Below, piece by piece: positions 19,385 to 28,596 of a DNA stretch of 64,000 nucleotides. Positions within the stretch are counted from its first letter, which is position 1. Every line of letters starts with the position of its first letter. Origin of the DNA: Nitrospira japonica (GTDB lineage Bacteria; Nitrospirota; Nitrospiria; Nitrospirales; Nitrospiraceae); the NCBI RefSeq assembly GCF_900169565.1, contig NZ_LT828648.1:1366876-1430875 (forward strand), written 5' to 3'. Under the pieces are notes generated by a model that did not search any database, had not been told where the DNA came from, and was given only the letters and a program-made list of their open reading frames with translations. Position numbers and translations under genes: made by a program.

Positions 19385-19888
19385 TTAGGACTCATACGCC
19401 TCCTTCCAATGCTTGTCCATTTGCACCTTCTGACTATTCACTTCATATACCACTGCATCTGAATTTTCCACCTCATGAAGGAGAAGCCATTTACTATGGA
19501 CAACGAGCTGCGCTCCATCGCGACACTTATGAATCAACTTGCCCTCCCAAAAGCCTCTTTGCACCAACTGTGTTTCGATTGATGACAACGAACAAGGGAA
19601 GATTGTCTTCAGGAGGAAATGGGAAGTTTTTCCTACCGTCTCGTTAGCATCCCAGCCATACAATCGTTTGGCACCCTGATTCCAACCCTGAATAGTACCA
19701 TCGGTATTGCGAATCAAGATCGCATCCTCGAGTCGGTCGGCATAGAAATCTATGACGTATGGCTGTTGTCTGAACTGGGACGTAATCCCACTTGGCACAG
19801 AAGCGGGACTAACAGCATTGCCGGCAAGCAAACCTTTTAGTCGAAGAGCTCGTTGCTCGAGGAGATGCCAGGAAGCTGCGGCGAGCAT
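19385..19888 (-). pseudogene. Remnant: acyltransferase-like C-terminus joined to a PAS domain
   Basis: A 167-residue open frame. Its start (AAASWHLLEQRALRLKGLL) matches the last membrane helix and tail of acyltransferase-3 (OafA-type) proteins. A PAS domain follows (about 45-150), seen in LEDAILIRNTDGTIQGWNQGAKRLYG. It begins exactly where an acyltransferase N-terminal fragment ends in another frame (19888-20004), so most of the enzyme is missing. I read this as a decayed gene. A real small PAS protein starting here is the alternative. Confidence 0.5.
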
Positions 19889-20004
19889 TAACGTGAACCA
19901 AGGGCGATAGGGAAGGAATGAACCAGCAGCACAGCTAAGGCCGCGGCTATTCGAATGAGGTTAAAATTATTGTCGCGGCCTTGAGTGTAATGAGACAGCT
20001 TCAT
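19888..20004 (-). pseudogene. Remnant of acyltransferase-3 N-terminus
   Basis: 38 codons that look like the start of an OafA-type membrane acyltransferase (NNFNLIRIAAALAVLLVHSF, the usual first helix with its conserved His and Arg). It stops at TAA after GSR. The C-terminal part of such a protein follows at once in a different frame. This fits an internal deletion of several hundred codons in a membrane O-acyltransferase. Confidence 0.55.
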
Positions 20005-20182
20005 GAGTCGGCCTGGGGTGAAGAGCAGTGATCCAATATAATGAGTACACTGCGGCTGCAGGTCTTTAGTACTCGGGGAAGCCCCGCGCCCCCTTGAATC
20101 GCCACGGTTGATTCTTGCTGCGGGTACCACCACCCTGAAGTGGCTCAGGTAGACCTCGTTCAACCGACCGACTCTCAATCTT

Positions 20183-20392
20183 TCACTGCAACCCTTCGCG
20201 CATCCGAACTGCCTTGACATTGGCCTCATGCCATTGTCCCGCCTCATGCTCGCTTCCTGTCCATGGACACTGATCGCATTCGACCAACCCATTGTCCACC
20301 TGAAGGTCCAGGCACCCACAATGAGGACAATGCGGCACTGGTTTCTTTAGATCTTCGAGAAGCCTCAGGCCTCCTATTGGCAATGCATTCAC
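20183..20392 (-). CDS. Small zinc-ribbon protein (69 aa)
   Basis: 69 residues starting at a GTG with GGGAGG 7 bases upstream. Four cysteines form two CxxC pairs: CPHC near residue 22 and CDQC near residue 39, a zinc-ribbon layout. The C-terminus is basic and helical. It could be a nucleic-acid binding or regulatory protein. It stands alone in a sparse region. Confidence 0.6.
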   Translation of the reverse strand: MNALPIGGLRLLEDLKKPVPHCPHCGCLDLQVDNGLVECDQCPWTGSEHEAGQWHEANVKAVRMREGLQ

Positions 20393-20794
20393 AATGAACC
20401 TCCCTTGTCTCGTTGACAGCAGAAAGACCCTCCCGGCGTCCTGCAGGGACGGAAGGAGCGTGGAAGACGGCGCACGATCCAGTCTAAATTACAAGGAAGC
20501 AGGCGGAGGGTCGACTTGCGAGGGACTTGAGAGGTAACGCTGATGTCGCGGAGTTGCCACCGTATCTCCTACTACTTCTCTATAGTTTCATATTGGAGAA
20601 GGGCAAAACAAGCACTCTTTCTTCCAGATGATCCGCATCGTCATTCTACATCCTCGCGGGAATTATCACTGCCAGCGAGCAGGCCTCGCTCCTTAAATTC
20701 TCCTGACCAGAACTTTCCCTAGAATCGAGGATTCACGGGGCATAATATACATGACCCAACAGCTCAAGTGACCCAACCTTCGACGGAGGATGCA
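20393..20794. other. Intergenic region before uspA (about 400 bases)
   Basis: No gene seen. It is less GC-rich than the surroundings in its second half. A TAATAT-like element (about 20744-20750) lies 45 bases before uspA and could be a -10, but no matching -35 is evident. A short frame downstream of the small zinc ribbon does not look coding. Confidence 0.35.
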
Positions 20795-21274
20795 ATGCGC
20801 ATTCTGCTAGCCATCGACGAGTCCGAAAGCTCTCATCGCGCTGTCAAGTATGTGGGATCTCTTTTGCACCGAACACCTGATGTGGCCATCACGATCTTTC
20901 ATGTCCTCAAACCTATGCCCAGGGGGTTGCTGGAGCATGGGGGATCGGAGAGTCCGGCCGTCGAAGCACAAATGGATCAGCAGCTACACAAGGACCAGGA
21001 AGACTGGATTCGAAAGCAACGGGAATCCCAGTGTCATGTCCTGCAGAGCGCGTGTCAGACCTTGAAAGACTCCGGATTTGACATACAGCGAGTAACCCTG
21101 AAGTTTGGCCATGAGGACGATATCGCGAGAAACATTCTTGAAGAGGCACGAGGTCACGAAACGATCGTGGTGGGGCGCCATGGGATGTCCCGGATCAAAC
21201 GTCTCTTCGGCGGCGGCGTGACCGATCAGATACTGCGCGATGCGAAGGGCTTTGCGATTTGGATCGTGGAATGA
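20795..21274 (+). CDS. Universal stress protein, UspA family
   Basis: 159 residues from the ATG at 20795, chosen because GGAGG lies 5 bases upstream. One Usp domain is present: MRILLAIDESESSHRAVKYV at the start, and VVGRHGMSRIKRLFGGGVTDQIL at the end. The latter is close to the ATP-binding G-2x-G-9x-G(S/T) motif but has VTD where S/T is usual, so ATP binding may be altered. These proteins help survival under stress. No neighbours share an obvious role. Confidence 0.88.
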   Translation: MRILLAIDESESSHRAVKYVGSLLHRTPDVAITIFHVLKPMPRGLLEHGGSESPAVEAQMDQQLHKDQEDWIRKQRESQCHVLQSACQTLKDSGFDIQRVTLKFGHEDDIARNILEEARGHETIVVGRHGMSRIKRLFGGGVTDQILRDAKGFAIWIVE

Positions 21275-21403
21275 AATAGAATAGGCAAGATGTATACATT
21301 GACCAGCCGTTTTTGACGAGTTCGTGATTTAACTTTGAGCCACCATTTTACTATGTTCTCACCGACAGGACTAGAAACACGGATTAGCCCGTCGATGGCT
21401 ACA

Positions 21404-21646
21404 TTAATGACCCCAATAGGTATTGAAGAGCCCTCCCCCCGTCTCATAGCTTTCAGGATTTGACTGGTACAACGACATGGACGTGGTGGGGATATTGTAA
21501 TAGTGACATAGCCATTCATCGTTCGCGAATCTGTCCTCGACATGGGCACGGGGCGGATCATCCGTGCCGTGATTCCAACCGAGCACCCATTGAGTCCTAG
21601 ACAAGAAGGAGGAAACCACGGACGAAAGAAATAGACTGAGCCCCAT
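21404..21646 (-). CDS. Small secreted hypothetical protein (80 aa)
   Basis: 80 residues from the ATG at 21646, with GAGG 6 bases upstream. An N-terminal hydrophobic stretch (GLSLFLSSVVSSFLS) resembles a signal peptide or anchor. The rest is rich in Trp, Tyr and Asn and ends in a Gly/Tyr/Trp tail. No family recognised. Composition differs from nearby core genes, so it may be an accessory gene, or a spurious frame with a good start site. Confidence 0.45.
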   Translation of the reverse strand: MGLSLFLSSVVSSFLSRTQWVLGWNHGTDDPPRAHVEDRFANDEWLCHYYNIPTTSMSLYQSNPESYETGGGLFNTYWGH

Positions 21647-22117
21647 GATTTTCCTCACCGTTCCCGTCGTCTTCGTGAGCAAGAAATGCACATTCATGGT
21701 GTCCCTCGCTTTCTCGTCACATCCTTGCTTATTCCATTTGTCCTGTATCTATGGTCTCGCATTAATCAAACCATGCATTCGCCCGATGCATTTGCCACGC
21801 CAGTGCAGCGACTCTCCTTCGCGCCTCAGCCCAGGCTCGATTTCACCGAATTTTCCCCTCCGCTTCATCGCATAATCAATTATTCCTGGTTCTCTTAGCA
21901 TGCACTAGGTGTCTACCTAGTCATTTCATGCCAGAATTATTGCTCCCCTTGCGGACAAATTGCGCCACCGAAGAGTCGTCAAGGGCGAGGCACATGGCTG
22001 ACGACAGGCATGTGTGCGGTCGGCTCTCCAGAGATCGTTGGCATCTGCCAGAAGTCTATTGACTGGCCAAGGTCCCTATGGGGCACGGTGTCAAACAGCT
22101 GACACCCAGTGTGCCAC
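21647..22117. other. Intergenic region (about 470 bases)
   Basis: Lies between the small secreted gene and the CBM48 gene. Two short plus-strand frames with hydrophobic starts exist here (from about 21645 and 21686), but they lack ribosome-binding sites and family signatures. I see no promoter pair that I would trust. It is more AT-rich than the core regions. Confidence 0.35.
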
Positions 22118-22450
22118 TCACCGTGCAGGATCGATGGTTCGAACCGAATTAAACGTGCCGTGCTCATTGGCGATCCGATCAAGATTCAATGGGTCTTCTT
22201 CCCACCGCTGCCCGTTAATCACAAACTTATATTGATAGATGCCGGATTCGAGTCGCAGTGTGACTTTCCATAATCCGCCAGTATCCGGTTTGAGAGGGCG
22301 AGCTTCTGGATTCCACTGATTAAAAGTTCCAGCGACGGTGACGGTGGTTGCCGAGGGGTCAAAGTATTCGAATGTCACCGACCGTTTGAGAGATCGTCGA
22401 GGCGAGGTGCGAGGCAAAACAGGTTTCTTGAGAGGACTTGGTTTCTTCAT
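22118..22450 (-). CDS. Stand-alone CBM48/glycogen-binding protein
   Basis: 110 residues. A basic, Pro/Lys/Arg-rich N-terminus of about 25 residues leads into a CBM48 (isoamylase N-terminal/AMPK-beta-like) carbohydrate-binding domain: VTVAGTFNQWNPEARPL, then WKVTLRLESGIYQYKFVINGQRW. The conserved Trp residues that stack on glucose are present. No catalytic domain follows, so it is probably a glycogen-targeting or regulatory subunit, as in small CBM48 proteins near glycogen enzymes; none of those enzymes is in this window. Confidence 0.8.
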   Translation of the reverse strand: MKKPSPLKKPVLPRTSPRRSLKRSVTFEYFDPSATTVTVAGTFNQWNPEARPLKPDTGGLWKVTLRLESGIYQYKFVINGQRWEEDPLNLDRIANEHGTFNSVRTIDPAR

Positions 22451-23006
22451 ATATCCGTTTCTCCATCATGCGGGTCGCTCCGCTGCGATACCGATACCTG
22501 CCAGGTTGCGTCGGTTACGTTGCCGCTCAAATGGACTGTAATTTCATAAACGCCTGCTGGGATGTACGAATGTTCGCGCATTTCACCAGGGTGACTACGA
22601 AGAAGAAACTGGGAGGGGCCCTAGGAGCGATCAGAGGAGACAGAATAACGGAAGAGCCCACTTCCTTTCGAAAGTGAGCCCTACCTGCTAGAGGTGTAAA
22701 ACCCTCTTCGTTCCGCTTCGCAGCGCCGCGCAGGGGCATCCTCGCAATGGGAATGCTCCTGACGAGCGTCAGTGCCGCCGCGCTACTCTCTTCCACTAAT
22801 AGCCCGCCCTTGGAAGTTCGACCCCCCATCTCTTGGCAAGCCGTCGCTCGAAAATACGTGCATTTTTGTCTTGGATCTGTTCGGCTCTGTCAGCTCTCAC
22901 AGTTTCGATGGCCATGTAAATCGTATAGAGTCTCCTCGCTGGCAGATCGCTACATCCATCGAGTCGGCTGGCTAAAGGCCGGCTCTCTACGAAAGGAGTG
23001 ATGATT
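22451..23006. other. Intergenic region before the SYLF gene (about 550 bases)
   Basis: No convincing gene. Several short frames overlap on both strands, none with a ribosome-binding site or family motif. The last 60 bases contain the AAAGGAG of the SYLF gene. The region marks the end of a sparsely coded stretch. Confidence 0.35.
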
Positions 23007-23576
23007 ATGAGGGAACCAGTCTCTCGTGGTTTGCAGCTCGTGGCTATGGTGGCAGGCTCCGCGCTGTTATTGAACGCATGGCTCGCTGGCCCGGCGTCGG
23101 CGGCTTCGGCAAAAGAAATCGACGCCGGGGCGGACGAAGCCATCGTGAAATTCGAACAGGAGGTCAAAGGCGGCAAAGCCTTCATCGAGAGCAGTAAAGG
23201 CATGCTGGTGTTCCCCAAGGTCATCAAAGGTGGCGCGGGGTTTGGCGGAGAGTATGGAGAGGGCGCATTCCGGGTCAAAAGCAAGACGGTCGATTACTAC
23301 AGCATGTTGCAGGGTTCGTTTGGACTGCAATTGGGCGGAGAGATCAAGACCATCTATCTCGTGTTTCTTGATGAAGCCGCGATGAAAAAATTCCATGATG
23401 GCGAGGGGTGGAAGGCCGGAGTGGACGGCTCCGTTTCACTCGTGACCCTAGGCGCTGGGGGAACGATCGATACCAATAACATGAAGGATCCGATCGTAGC
23501 CTTTGTGTTAGGTCAAAAAGGCCTCATGTACAACCTTTCGCTCGAAGGGACGAAGTTCACAAAACAGAAAAAGTAG
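23007..23576 (+). CDS. Secreted SYLF/Ysc84-family lipid-binding protein
   Basis: 189 residues from the ATG at 23007 (GGAG lies 8 bases upstream; two closer starts are too near to it). A signal peptide ends near PASAAS. The mature protein shows the SYLF pattern: KGMLVFPKVIKGGAGFGGEYGEGAF, then YYSMLQGSFGLQLGGE and FLDEAAMKKFHDGEGWKAGVDGS. In eukaryotes the domain binds phosphoinositides; bacterial members are periplasmic or membrane-associated with unknown ligands. It stands alone. Confidence 0.88.
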   Translation: MREPVSRGLQLVAMVAGSALLLNAWLAGPASAASAKEIDAGADEAIVKFEQEVKGGKAFIESSKGMLVFPKVIKGGAGFGGEYGEGAFRVKSKTVDYYSMLQGSFGLQLGGEIKTIYLVFLDEAAMKKFHDGEGWKAGVDGSVSLVTLGAGGTIDTNNMKDPIVAFVLGQKGLMYNLSLEGTKFTKQKK

Positions 23577-23794
23577 CGCTCGACCTTTATTCTCCCTTGG
23601 GCATCCTGGTTGTCCGTTCTGTGGGCACCATTCTTCTCCCTGGCCCCGATACCTAGTCTCAGGTGGCGGGGGCGCACATTTTCGCACGCTTCGCTGCGTT
23701 CTCCTTAATACGGAAAGCCAGGCAAGAATTGGTCAGGCGCTGTGCCTAATGTTGGGATCGCTGTTGGAGTGGCTTGGGGGGAAGCTAAATAACT

Positions 23795-23871
<77 letters not shown>

Positions 23872-23877
23872 GGCGGA

Positions 23878-23906
23878 ATCTAACAAAGCGTTGAACGGCA
23901 AGTCAA
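23878..23906 (-). promoter_or_regulatory. Promoter of the initiator tRNA
   Basis: On the minus strand TTGACT (23906-23901) is followed after 17 bases by TTAGAT (23883-23878). Transcription would begin a few bases from the tRNA 5' end. Spacing and position fit a strong tRNA promoter. Confidence 0.7.
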
Positions 23907-23959
23907 GCAACAGCCGAGCGCCGGTTGCATTCGCGGAAGACGGATGCTAAAGCGGTGGC

Positions 23960-24904
23960 ATGCGCGTCATTTTCATGGGCACACCGGATTTCGCCGTTCC
24001 TTCGCTGGAAGCCCTTCTGAATTCCGACGACGAGGTCGTCGGAGTGGTCACGCAACCGGATCGGCCCAAGGGCCGCGGCCAGACAATGACGTTCTCGCCG
24101 GTGAAGGATCTCGCCGTGGGCCGGCAGATTCCCATTCTGCAGCCGACGAAGATGAAAGATCCCGATTTTCTGGCGGCCTTGCAGAAATGGGATGCCGACG
24201 TCATCGCGGTGGCGGCGTTCGGCCGAATCCTGCCTCCGTCAATTCTTTCCCTGCCACGTCATGGATGCCTCAACGTGCACGGCTCTCTGCTGCCGCGTTA
24301 TCGCGGCGCAGCACCCATCCAATGGGCGATCATCGAGGGCGAAACCGAAACCGGTATCACGACCATGCTGATGGACGAAGGCATGGATACAGGCGCGATC
24401 CTCCTCCAGGAACGGATGGCCATCGAGCCACAGGATACGGCCGGCAGCCTGTCCGTTCGCATGGCCGCACTGGGCGGACGATTGCTCAGTGAGACCATGA
24501 AGCATTTGAAATCCGGGACGCTCATGCCGAGCCCGCAGGATGATCGCCAAGCCACGCTCGCTCCGATCCTGAAAAAGGAAGATGGGCTTATCGATTGGAA
24601 TGAACCGGCCCGCTCCCTTGCCAATAGAATTCGCGGATTGAGTCCCTGGCCTGGCGCGTATACGTTCTCGCATGCCGACCGGTGGGTGCTCTGGAAGGCC
24701 GCTCCACTGAGCGAACCGGCTTCCGCAGCGCCCGGCACCATCGTGGACGTGACGAAACAGGCGCTTCATATTGCAACCGGCGACGGGCTTCTGGCGGTCA
24801 ACGAACTTCAGGTGGCCAACAGCCGTCGGATGATGGTGGCGCAGTATCTCGCCGGGCATCCCATCCAACCGGGCCTGCGTTTGGGCGTGCCCTCGCCGGT
24901 GTAG
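23960..24904 (+). CDS. fmt: Methionyl-tRNA formyltransferase
   Basis: 314 residues, the usual Fmt length. It formylates Met on initiator tRNA using 10-formyl-tetrahydrofolate. The N-terminus MRVIFMGTPDFAVPSLEAL is the family signature; the catalytic Asn-His-Asp set lies near CLNVHGSLLPRYRGAAPIQWAI. The C-terminal tRNA-binding domain is present. It is encoded opposite the initiator tRNA gene, which starts only 89 bases away. rsmB follows after 17 bases. Confidence 0.97.
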   Translation: MRVIFMGTPDFAVPSLEALLNSDDEVVGVVTQPDRPKGRGQTMTFSPVKDLAVGRQIPILQPTKMKDPDFLAALQKWDADVIAVAAFGRILPPSILSLPRHGCLNVHGSLLPRYRGAAPIQWAIIEGETETGITTMLMDEGMDTGAILLQERMAIEPQDTAGSLSVRMAALGGRLLSETMKHLKSGTLMPSPQDDRQATLAPILKKEDGLIDWNEPARSLANRIRGLSPWPGAYTFSHADRWVLWKAAPLSEPASAAPGTIVDVTKQALHIATGDGLLAVNELQVANSRRMMVAQYLAGHPIQPGLRLGVPSPV

Positions 24905-24921
24905 CTTTGGTTCAATGACAC

Positions 24922-26346
24922 ATGGGCACCGAAACCCGTCCCTCCGTACGCAAACCCTCCGCACGATCGATCGCATTGGCCGTGCTCGTGGAATCGGTTC
25001 AATCGGCTGATCCCATCGATGGGCTTTTGGAGCGGGCTTGCGCGCCGATCAGCCATGATCCGAGGGAACGAGCGCTGGCCGTCGAACTTGTCTACGGAGT
25101 CCTGAGACATCAGGGAACGATCGACTGGAGGCTGCAGCCGGTTCTCGACAAGCCGATGCGAAAGCTGCCGCGGCTGATTCAGATGCTTCTCCGAATGGCC
25201 GCTCATCAGCTCCTCTCTCTCGACCGCATCCCTCATTCGGCGGCGGTCAACGAGTCGGTTCAATTGGCCAAAATCAACGTTCCCGTTTTGGGAAGAGATT
25301 GGAGCGGTTTCGTCAACGCCGTTCTGCGTGCCCTGCTTAGAAACCCTGAGCCGTCTTGGCCTTCCGCGAAGGACGACTCGATCCGCTCGCTCTCCGTGCG
25401 GTATTCCGTTCCGGAATGGCTGACCTGTCGATGGGTCGATCGGCTTGGGGCTGACGAGGCCGAGGCGGCTTGTGCCCATTCCGTCACCGTTCCACCCGTG
25501 ACACTCAGAGTAAATCGGCTCAAGGCGACGCGCGATGACTTTCTCGAACGGCTTCGACAAAGCGGGATATCGGCCTCCCCCACTCGGGTGAGTCCGGTCG
25601 GGATTACGATCGAGCCGCGCGGGCCCATCACGTCGCTCCCCGGCTTTTCGGAAGGCTGTTTCTATGTCGAGGACGAGGCGGCCCAGCTCATCCCTCCTCT
25701 TCTCGGTGTGAACTCCGGCGAAGCGATCCTCGATGCCTGTGCGGCGCCGGGAGGAAAGGCGACCCATATAGCCGAATTGATCGGAGACCGGGGCACCATC
25801 CTGGCTGTCGATAAGAAAGGAGCCAGGCTCGATCTCGTTGCCGCCAACTGCACGAGGTTGGGATTGCGAAGCGTCGTGGCGATCACCGGCGATGCCCGCT
25901 ACAGGGACGAATGGCAAAGGACCGCGACGCATTCCCATGATCCTTCCGAAGTCCGGAAAACGCTCGTCGACCGCGTACTGGTTGACGCTCCTTGCAGCGG
26001 GCTCGGAGTGTTGCGCCGGCATCCCGAGGCGAAGTGGCGGAAGGACGGCGCCGCACTCGCGCGCCATCAAAAACTGCAGCTGGAAATCCTTGATGCGCTC
26101 AGCGCAAGCTTGCGGCCCGGCGGCGTGCTGGTCTATAGTACCTGTTCGGTCGAGCCGGAAGAGACTCACGCCGTCATTGAGAGATTCCTCAATGCTCATG
26201 CAGACTTCCGACGAGAGTCGCTCGCGCCGTGGCTGCCGAATGAAGCACAGAATCTCCTGACCGGCCACGGAGACCTGACCACGGAGAATAACCGGTACGG
26301 GATGGACGTCTTCTACGCCTCACGCCTCAGGAAACGAGATTCATGA
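24922..26346 (+). CDS. rsmB: 16S rRNA (cytosine-967) methyltransferase RsmB
   Basis: 474 residues. An N-terminal NusB-like domain (SIALAVLVESVQ... ALAVELVYGVLRHQGTIDW) precedes the SAM-dependent RNA m5C methyltransferase core. The catalytic cysteines are in DAPCSGLGVLRRHPEAKW and YSTCSVEPEE; the SAM site is DACAAPGGKATHIAE. It follows fmt, the common order in bacteria (fmt-rsmB). Its last four bases overlap the rpe start (ATGA). Confidence 0.95.
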   Translation: MGTETRPSVRKPSARSIALAVLVESVQSADPIDGLLERACAPISHDPRERALAVELVYGVLRHQGTIDWRLQPVLDKPMRKLPRLIQMLLRMAAHQLLSLDRIPHSAAVNESVQLAKINVPVLGRDWSGFVNAVLRALLRNPEPSWPSAKDDSIRSLSVRYSVPEWLTCRWVDRLGADEAEAACAHSVTVPPVTLRVNRLKATRDDFLERLRQSGISASPTRVSPVGITIEPRGPITSLPGFSEGCFYVEDEAAQLIPPLLGVNSGEAILDACAAPGGKATHIAELIGDRGTILAVDKKGARLDLVAANCTRLGLRSVVAITGDARYRDEWQRTATHSHDPSEVRKTLVDRVLVDAPCSGLGVLRRHPEAKWRKDGAALARHQKLQLEILDALSASLRPGGVLVYSTCSVEPEETHAVIERFLNAHADFRRESLAPWLPNEAQNLLTGHGDLTTENNRYGMDVFYASRLRKRDS

Positions 26347-27023
26347 CCAGACCCGCCCGCATCGCTCCCTCGATTCTGTCGGCCGACTTTGCCCGACTGG
26401 CGGATGAAGTCGCCGCGGTGGAGCGCGGGGGCGCGGATTTTCTGCACGTCGACGTGATGGACGGCCACTTCGTGCCCAATCTGACCGTCGGCCCGCCGAT
26501 CGTCGAATCGTTGAAAAAGGTCACCAAGCTTCCGCTGGACGTTCATTTGATGATCACGAACGCGGATGCCTTCATCCCGGAGTTTGCCGCTGCAGGGGCC
26601 AGCTATCTGACCGTGCACGTCGAAGCCTGCCCCCATCTTCACCGGACGGTGCAGTTGATCAAGGAACATGGCGTCAAGGCCGGCGTGACGTTGAACCCCG
26701 CAACGTCGCTGCGCACGCTTGACGAAATTCTTCCGGATGTCGATTTGGTTCTGATCATGTCGGTCAATCCGGGATTCGGCGGGCAAAAATTCATCGACCA
26801 CTGTCTTCAGAAAGTCGCGAACGCCAGGCGGATGCTGGATCAGATCCACAGTCACGCCCTTTTGGAAGTCGACGGCGGCATCAAAGTGGACAATGCCGGC
26901 CGCATTCTGGCTGCCGGGGCGGAAGTGCTGGTGGCGGGTTCGGCGGTCTTCTCCAGCCCGGACTACGGCGCCACCATCGCGGCATTGCGCGCCGCCGGGC
27001 AGCCGGCTTCGGCGCATCGATAG
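26343..27023 (+). CDS. rpe: Ribulose-phosphate 3-epimerase
   Basis: 226 residues. It interconverts ribulose-5-phosphate and xylulose-5-phosphate in the pentose-phosphate and Calvin pathways. TIM-barrel motifs are intact: PSILSADFARL, HVDVMDGHFVPNLTVGP (metal-ligand Asp and His), MSVNPGFGGQKFI, and EVDGGIK. Coupled to rsmB by an ATGA overlap. pheS follows after 8 bases with a GTG start. Confidence 0.96.
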   Translation: MTRPARIAPSILSADFARLADEVAAVERGGADFLHVDVMDGHFVPNLTVGPPIVESLKKVTKLPLDVHLMITNADAFIPEFAAAGASYLTVHVEACPHLHRTVQLIKEHGVKAGVTLNPATSLRTLDEILPDVDLVLIMSVNPGFGGQKFIDHCLQKVANARRMLDQIHSHALLEVDGGIKVDNAGRILAAGAEVLVAGSAVFSSPDYGATIAALRAAGQPASAHR

Positions 27024-27031
27024 GGCCTGGG

Positions 27032-28594
27032 GTGGATATCGCAGCTCTCATCGACAGTCTGCATCCCCTGGAAATCAGGGTCCTCTCGGCGTTCTCCGAC
27101 AACGGTGACCGCGCGATGGAGACCGAGCAGTTGGCCGCGGCTGCCGGACTGGAAGCCTCTCAGATCAGCATGGCGGTGGAGTGGCTGTTGGCCAAATCGC
27201 TCCTCGCCGTCGAAAAAGAAACCGTCACGCCCATCGTGTCACTGACCAAGACCGGCGAGCAGTATATCGAAAAACCATCGCCGATCGAGATGGTCCTGTC
27301 CGTCGCGCGCGAGGCCGCGAGCACGGGCAAACGCCTCACCATCCAGGACCTGCAGACCCGCGAACACCTTGAGCCGTCGGATGTCAGCGGGGCCATCGGG
27401 GCCTTGAAAAAGGAAGGGGCCCTCTTGATCGTTCAGGGCGGCTGCCTCGAGTCGACGGGAAGGTCGAGTCCCACCGCTGAAACCCTGCGGGGATTGCTCC
27501 AACAGCTTCAGCACGGATCTCGAACTCTGGAGACCTTCTCCGAATTCGAGCAACGCGTGATCGATGCGCATGCCGTCAAGCGCGGAAAGGTCAAGGAGCC
27601 CTTTCGAGTCGATGATCGCGTGACCCGCCTGTTGAAGCCGACGGCCGAGGGTCTGGATGCGTTGAAACACCTGTCCCAGCAGGACGCGGCCGAGGAAGTC
27701 TCCCAGCTGACGCCTGAACTCTTAAAAGAGGGCGGCTGGAAAACGAAGCGATTCCGCAAGTACACCATCAGTCTGCGGGCACCCAGGATCGCTCCGGGAC
27801 GGCGCCATCCCTATCGCGAATTTCTCGATACGGTCAAAACCAAGCTTGTCAGCATGGGCTTCCAGGAAATGCGGGGGTCGCTGGTCGAGACCGAGTTCTG
27901 GGACATGGACGCGCTGTTCATGCCGCAGTTTCACCCGGCCCGCGATATCCACGACGTCTATTTTGTGAAGAGTCCCACGCATGCCCGGAGTGTGGCAGAG
28001 CCCTTCCTCACACGCGTGAAAGAGGTCCATGAGCGGGGAGGAAACACCGGATCGACCGGCTGGGGCTACACGTTCGACTTGCAGCGGGCCAGTCGGTTGG
28101 TCCTGCGGAGCCAGGGCACGGCGGTATCCGCCCACCGGCTGGCGTCCAATCCGCTGATTCCCGGGAAATATTTTTCGATCGCCCGGTGCTTTCGCTATGA
28201 TCAGGTCGATGCGACTCACGCGACGGACTTTTTCCAGGTTGAAGGGATCGTACTGGGCGAAGATATCAATTTCCGGACGCTGCTCGGCCTCCTGAATCTC
28301 TTTGCGAGGGAAGTTGCCCAGGCAAAGGAGGTCAAATTCCTTCCGGCCTATTTTCCTTTCACGGAGCCGTCGGTGGAATTGCATGTGCGCCATCCCCGTC
28401 TTGGCTGGATCGAGCTCGGCGGTGCCGGGCTCTTCCGTCCGGAGGTCGCCGCGCCTCTCGGCGTGCAGGTGCCGGTGATCGCCTGGGGATTGGGGCTTGA
28501 CCGCATGGCGATGGTGGCGCTGGGTATTCATGACATCCGTGAACTCTTCACCGACAATCTCGATCTCATCCGCTCCACCCGCGGAGTCGTCTAG
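27032..28594 (+). CDS. pheS: Phenylalanyl-tRNA synthetase alpha subunit, archaeal/eukaryotic type
   Basis: 520 residues, far longer than the usual bacterial PheS (about 340). The extra N-terminal part (about 1-240) contains winged-helix-like segments, such as AGLEASQISMAVEWLLAKSLLAV, as in archaeal and eukaryotic PheRS. The class II catalytic core starts near HPYREFLDTVKTKLVSMGFQEMRGS and includes DATHATDFFQVEGIV and the Gly-rich motif 3 with GLGLDRMAM. The start is GTG. It lies 8 bases after rpe and is paired with pheT. Confidence 0.93.
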   Translation: MDIAALIDSLHPLEIRVLSAFSDNGDRAMETEQLAAAAGLEASQISMAVEWLLAKSLLAVEKETVTPIVSLTKTGEQYIEKPSPIEMVLSVAREAASTGKRLTIQDLQTREHLEPSDVSGAIGALKKEGALLIVQGGCLESTGRSSPTAETLRGLLQQLQHGSRTLETFSEFEQRVIDAHAVKRGKVKEPFRVDDRVTRLLKPTAEGLDALKHLSQQDAAEEVSQLTPELLKEGGWKTKRFRKYTISLRAPRIAPGRRHPYREFLDTVKTKLVSMGFQEMRGSLVETEFWDMDALFMPQFHPARDIHDVYFVKSPTHARSVAEPFLTRVKEVHERGGNTGSTGWGYTFDLQRASRLVLRSQGTAVSAHRLASNPLIPGKYFSIARCFRYDQVDATHATDFFQVEGIVLGEDINFRTLLGLLNLFAREVAQAKEVKFLPAYFPFTEPSVELHVRHPRLGWIELGGAGLFRPEVAAPLGVQVPVIAWGLGLDRMAMVALGIHDIRELFTDNLDLIRSTRGVV

Positions 28595-28596
28595 GC

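Noticed and set aside
21226-21561. 111-codon minus-strand frame overlapping the end of uspA
   Set aside because: No ribosome-binding site, low-complexity product, and overlap with a real gene.
22527-22829. 100-codon minus-strand frame in the gap before the SYLF gene
   Set aside because: No start signal or recognisable family; I could not support it.
24808-26268. 486-codon minus-strand frame opposite rsmB
   Set aside because: Shadow of rsmB, whose catalytic motifs are intact.
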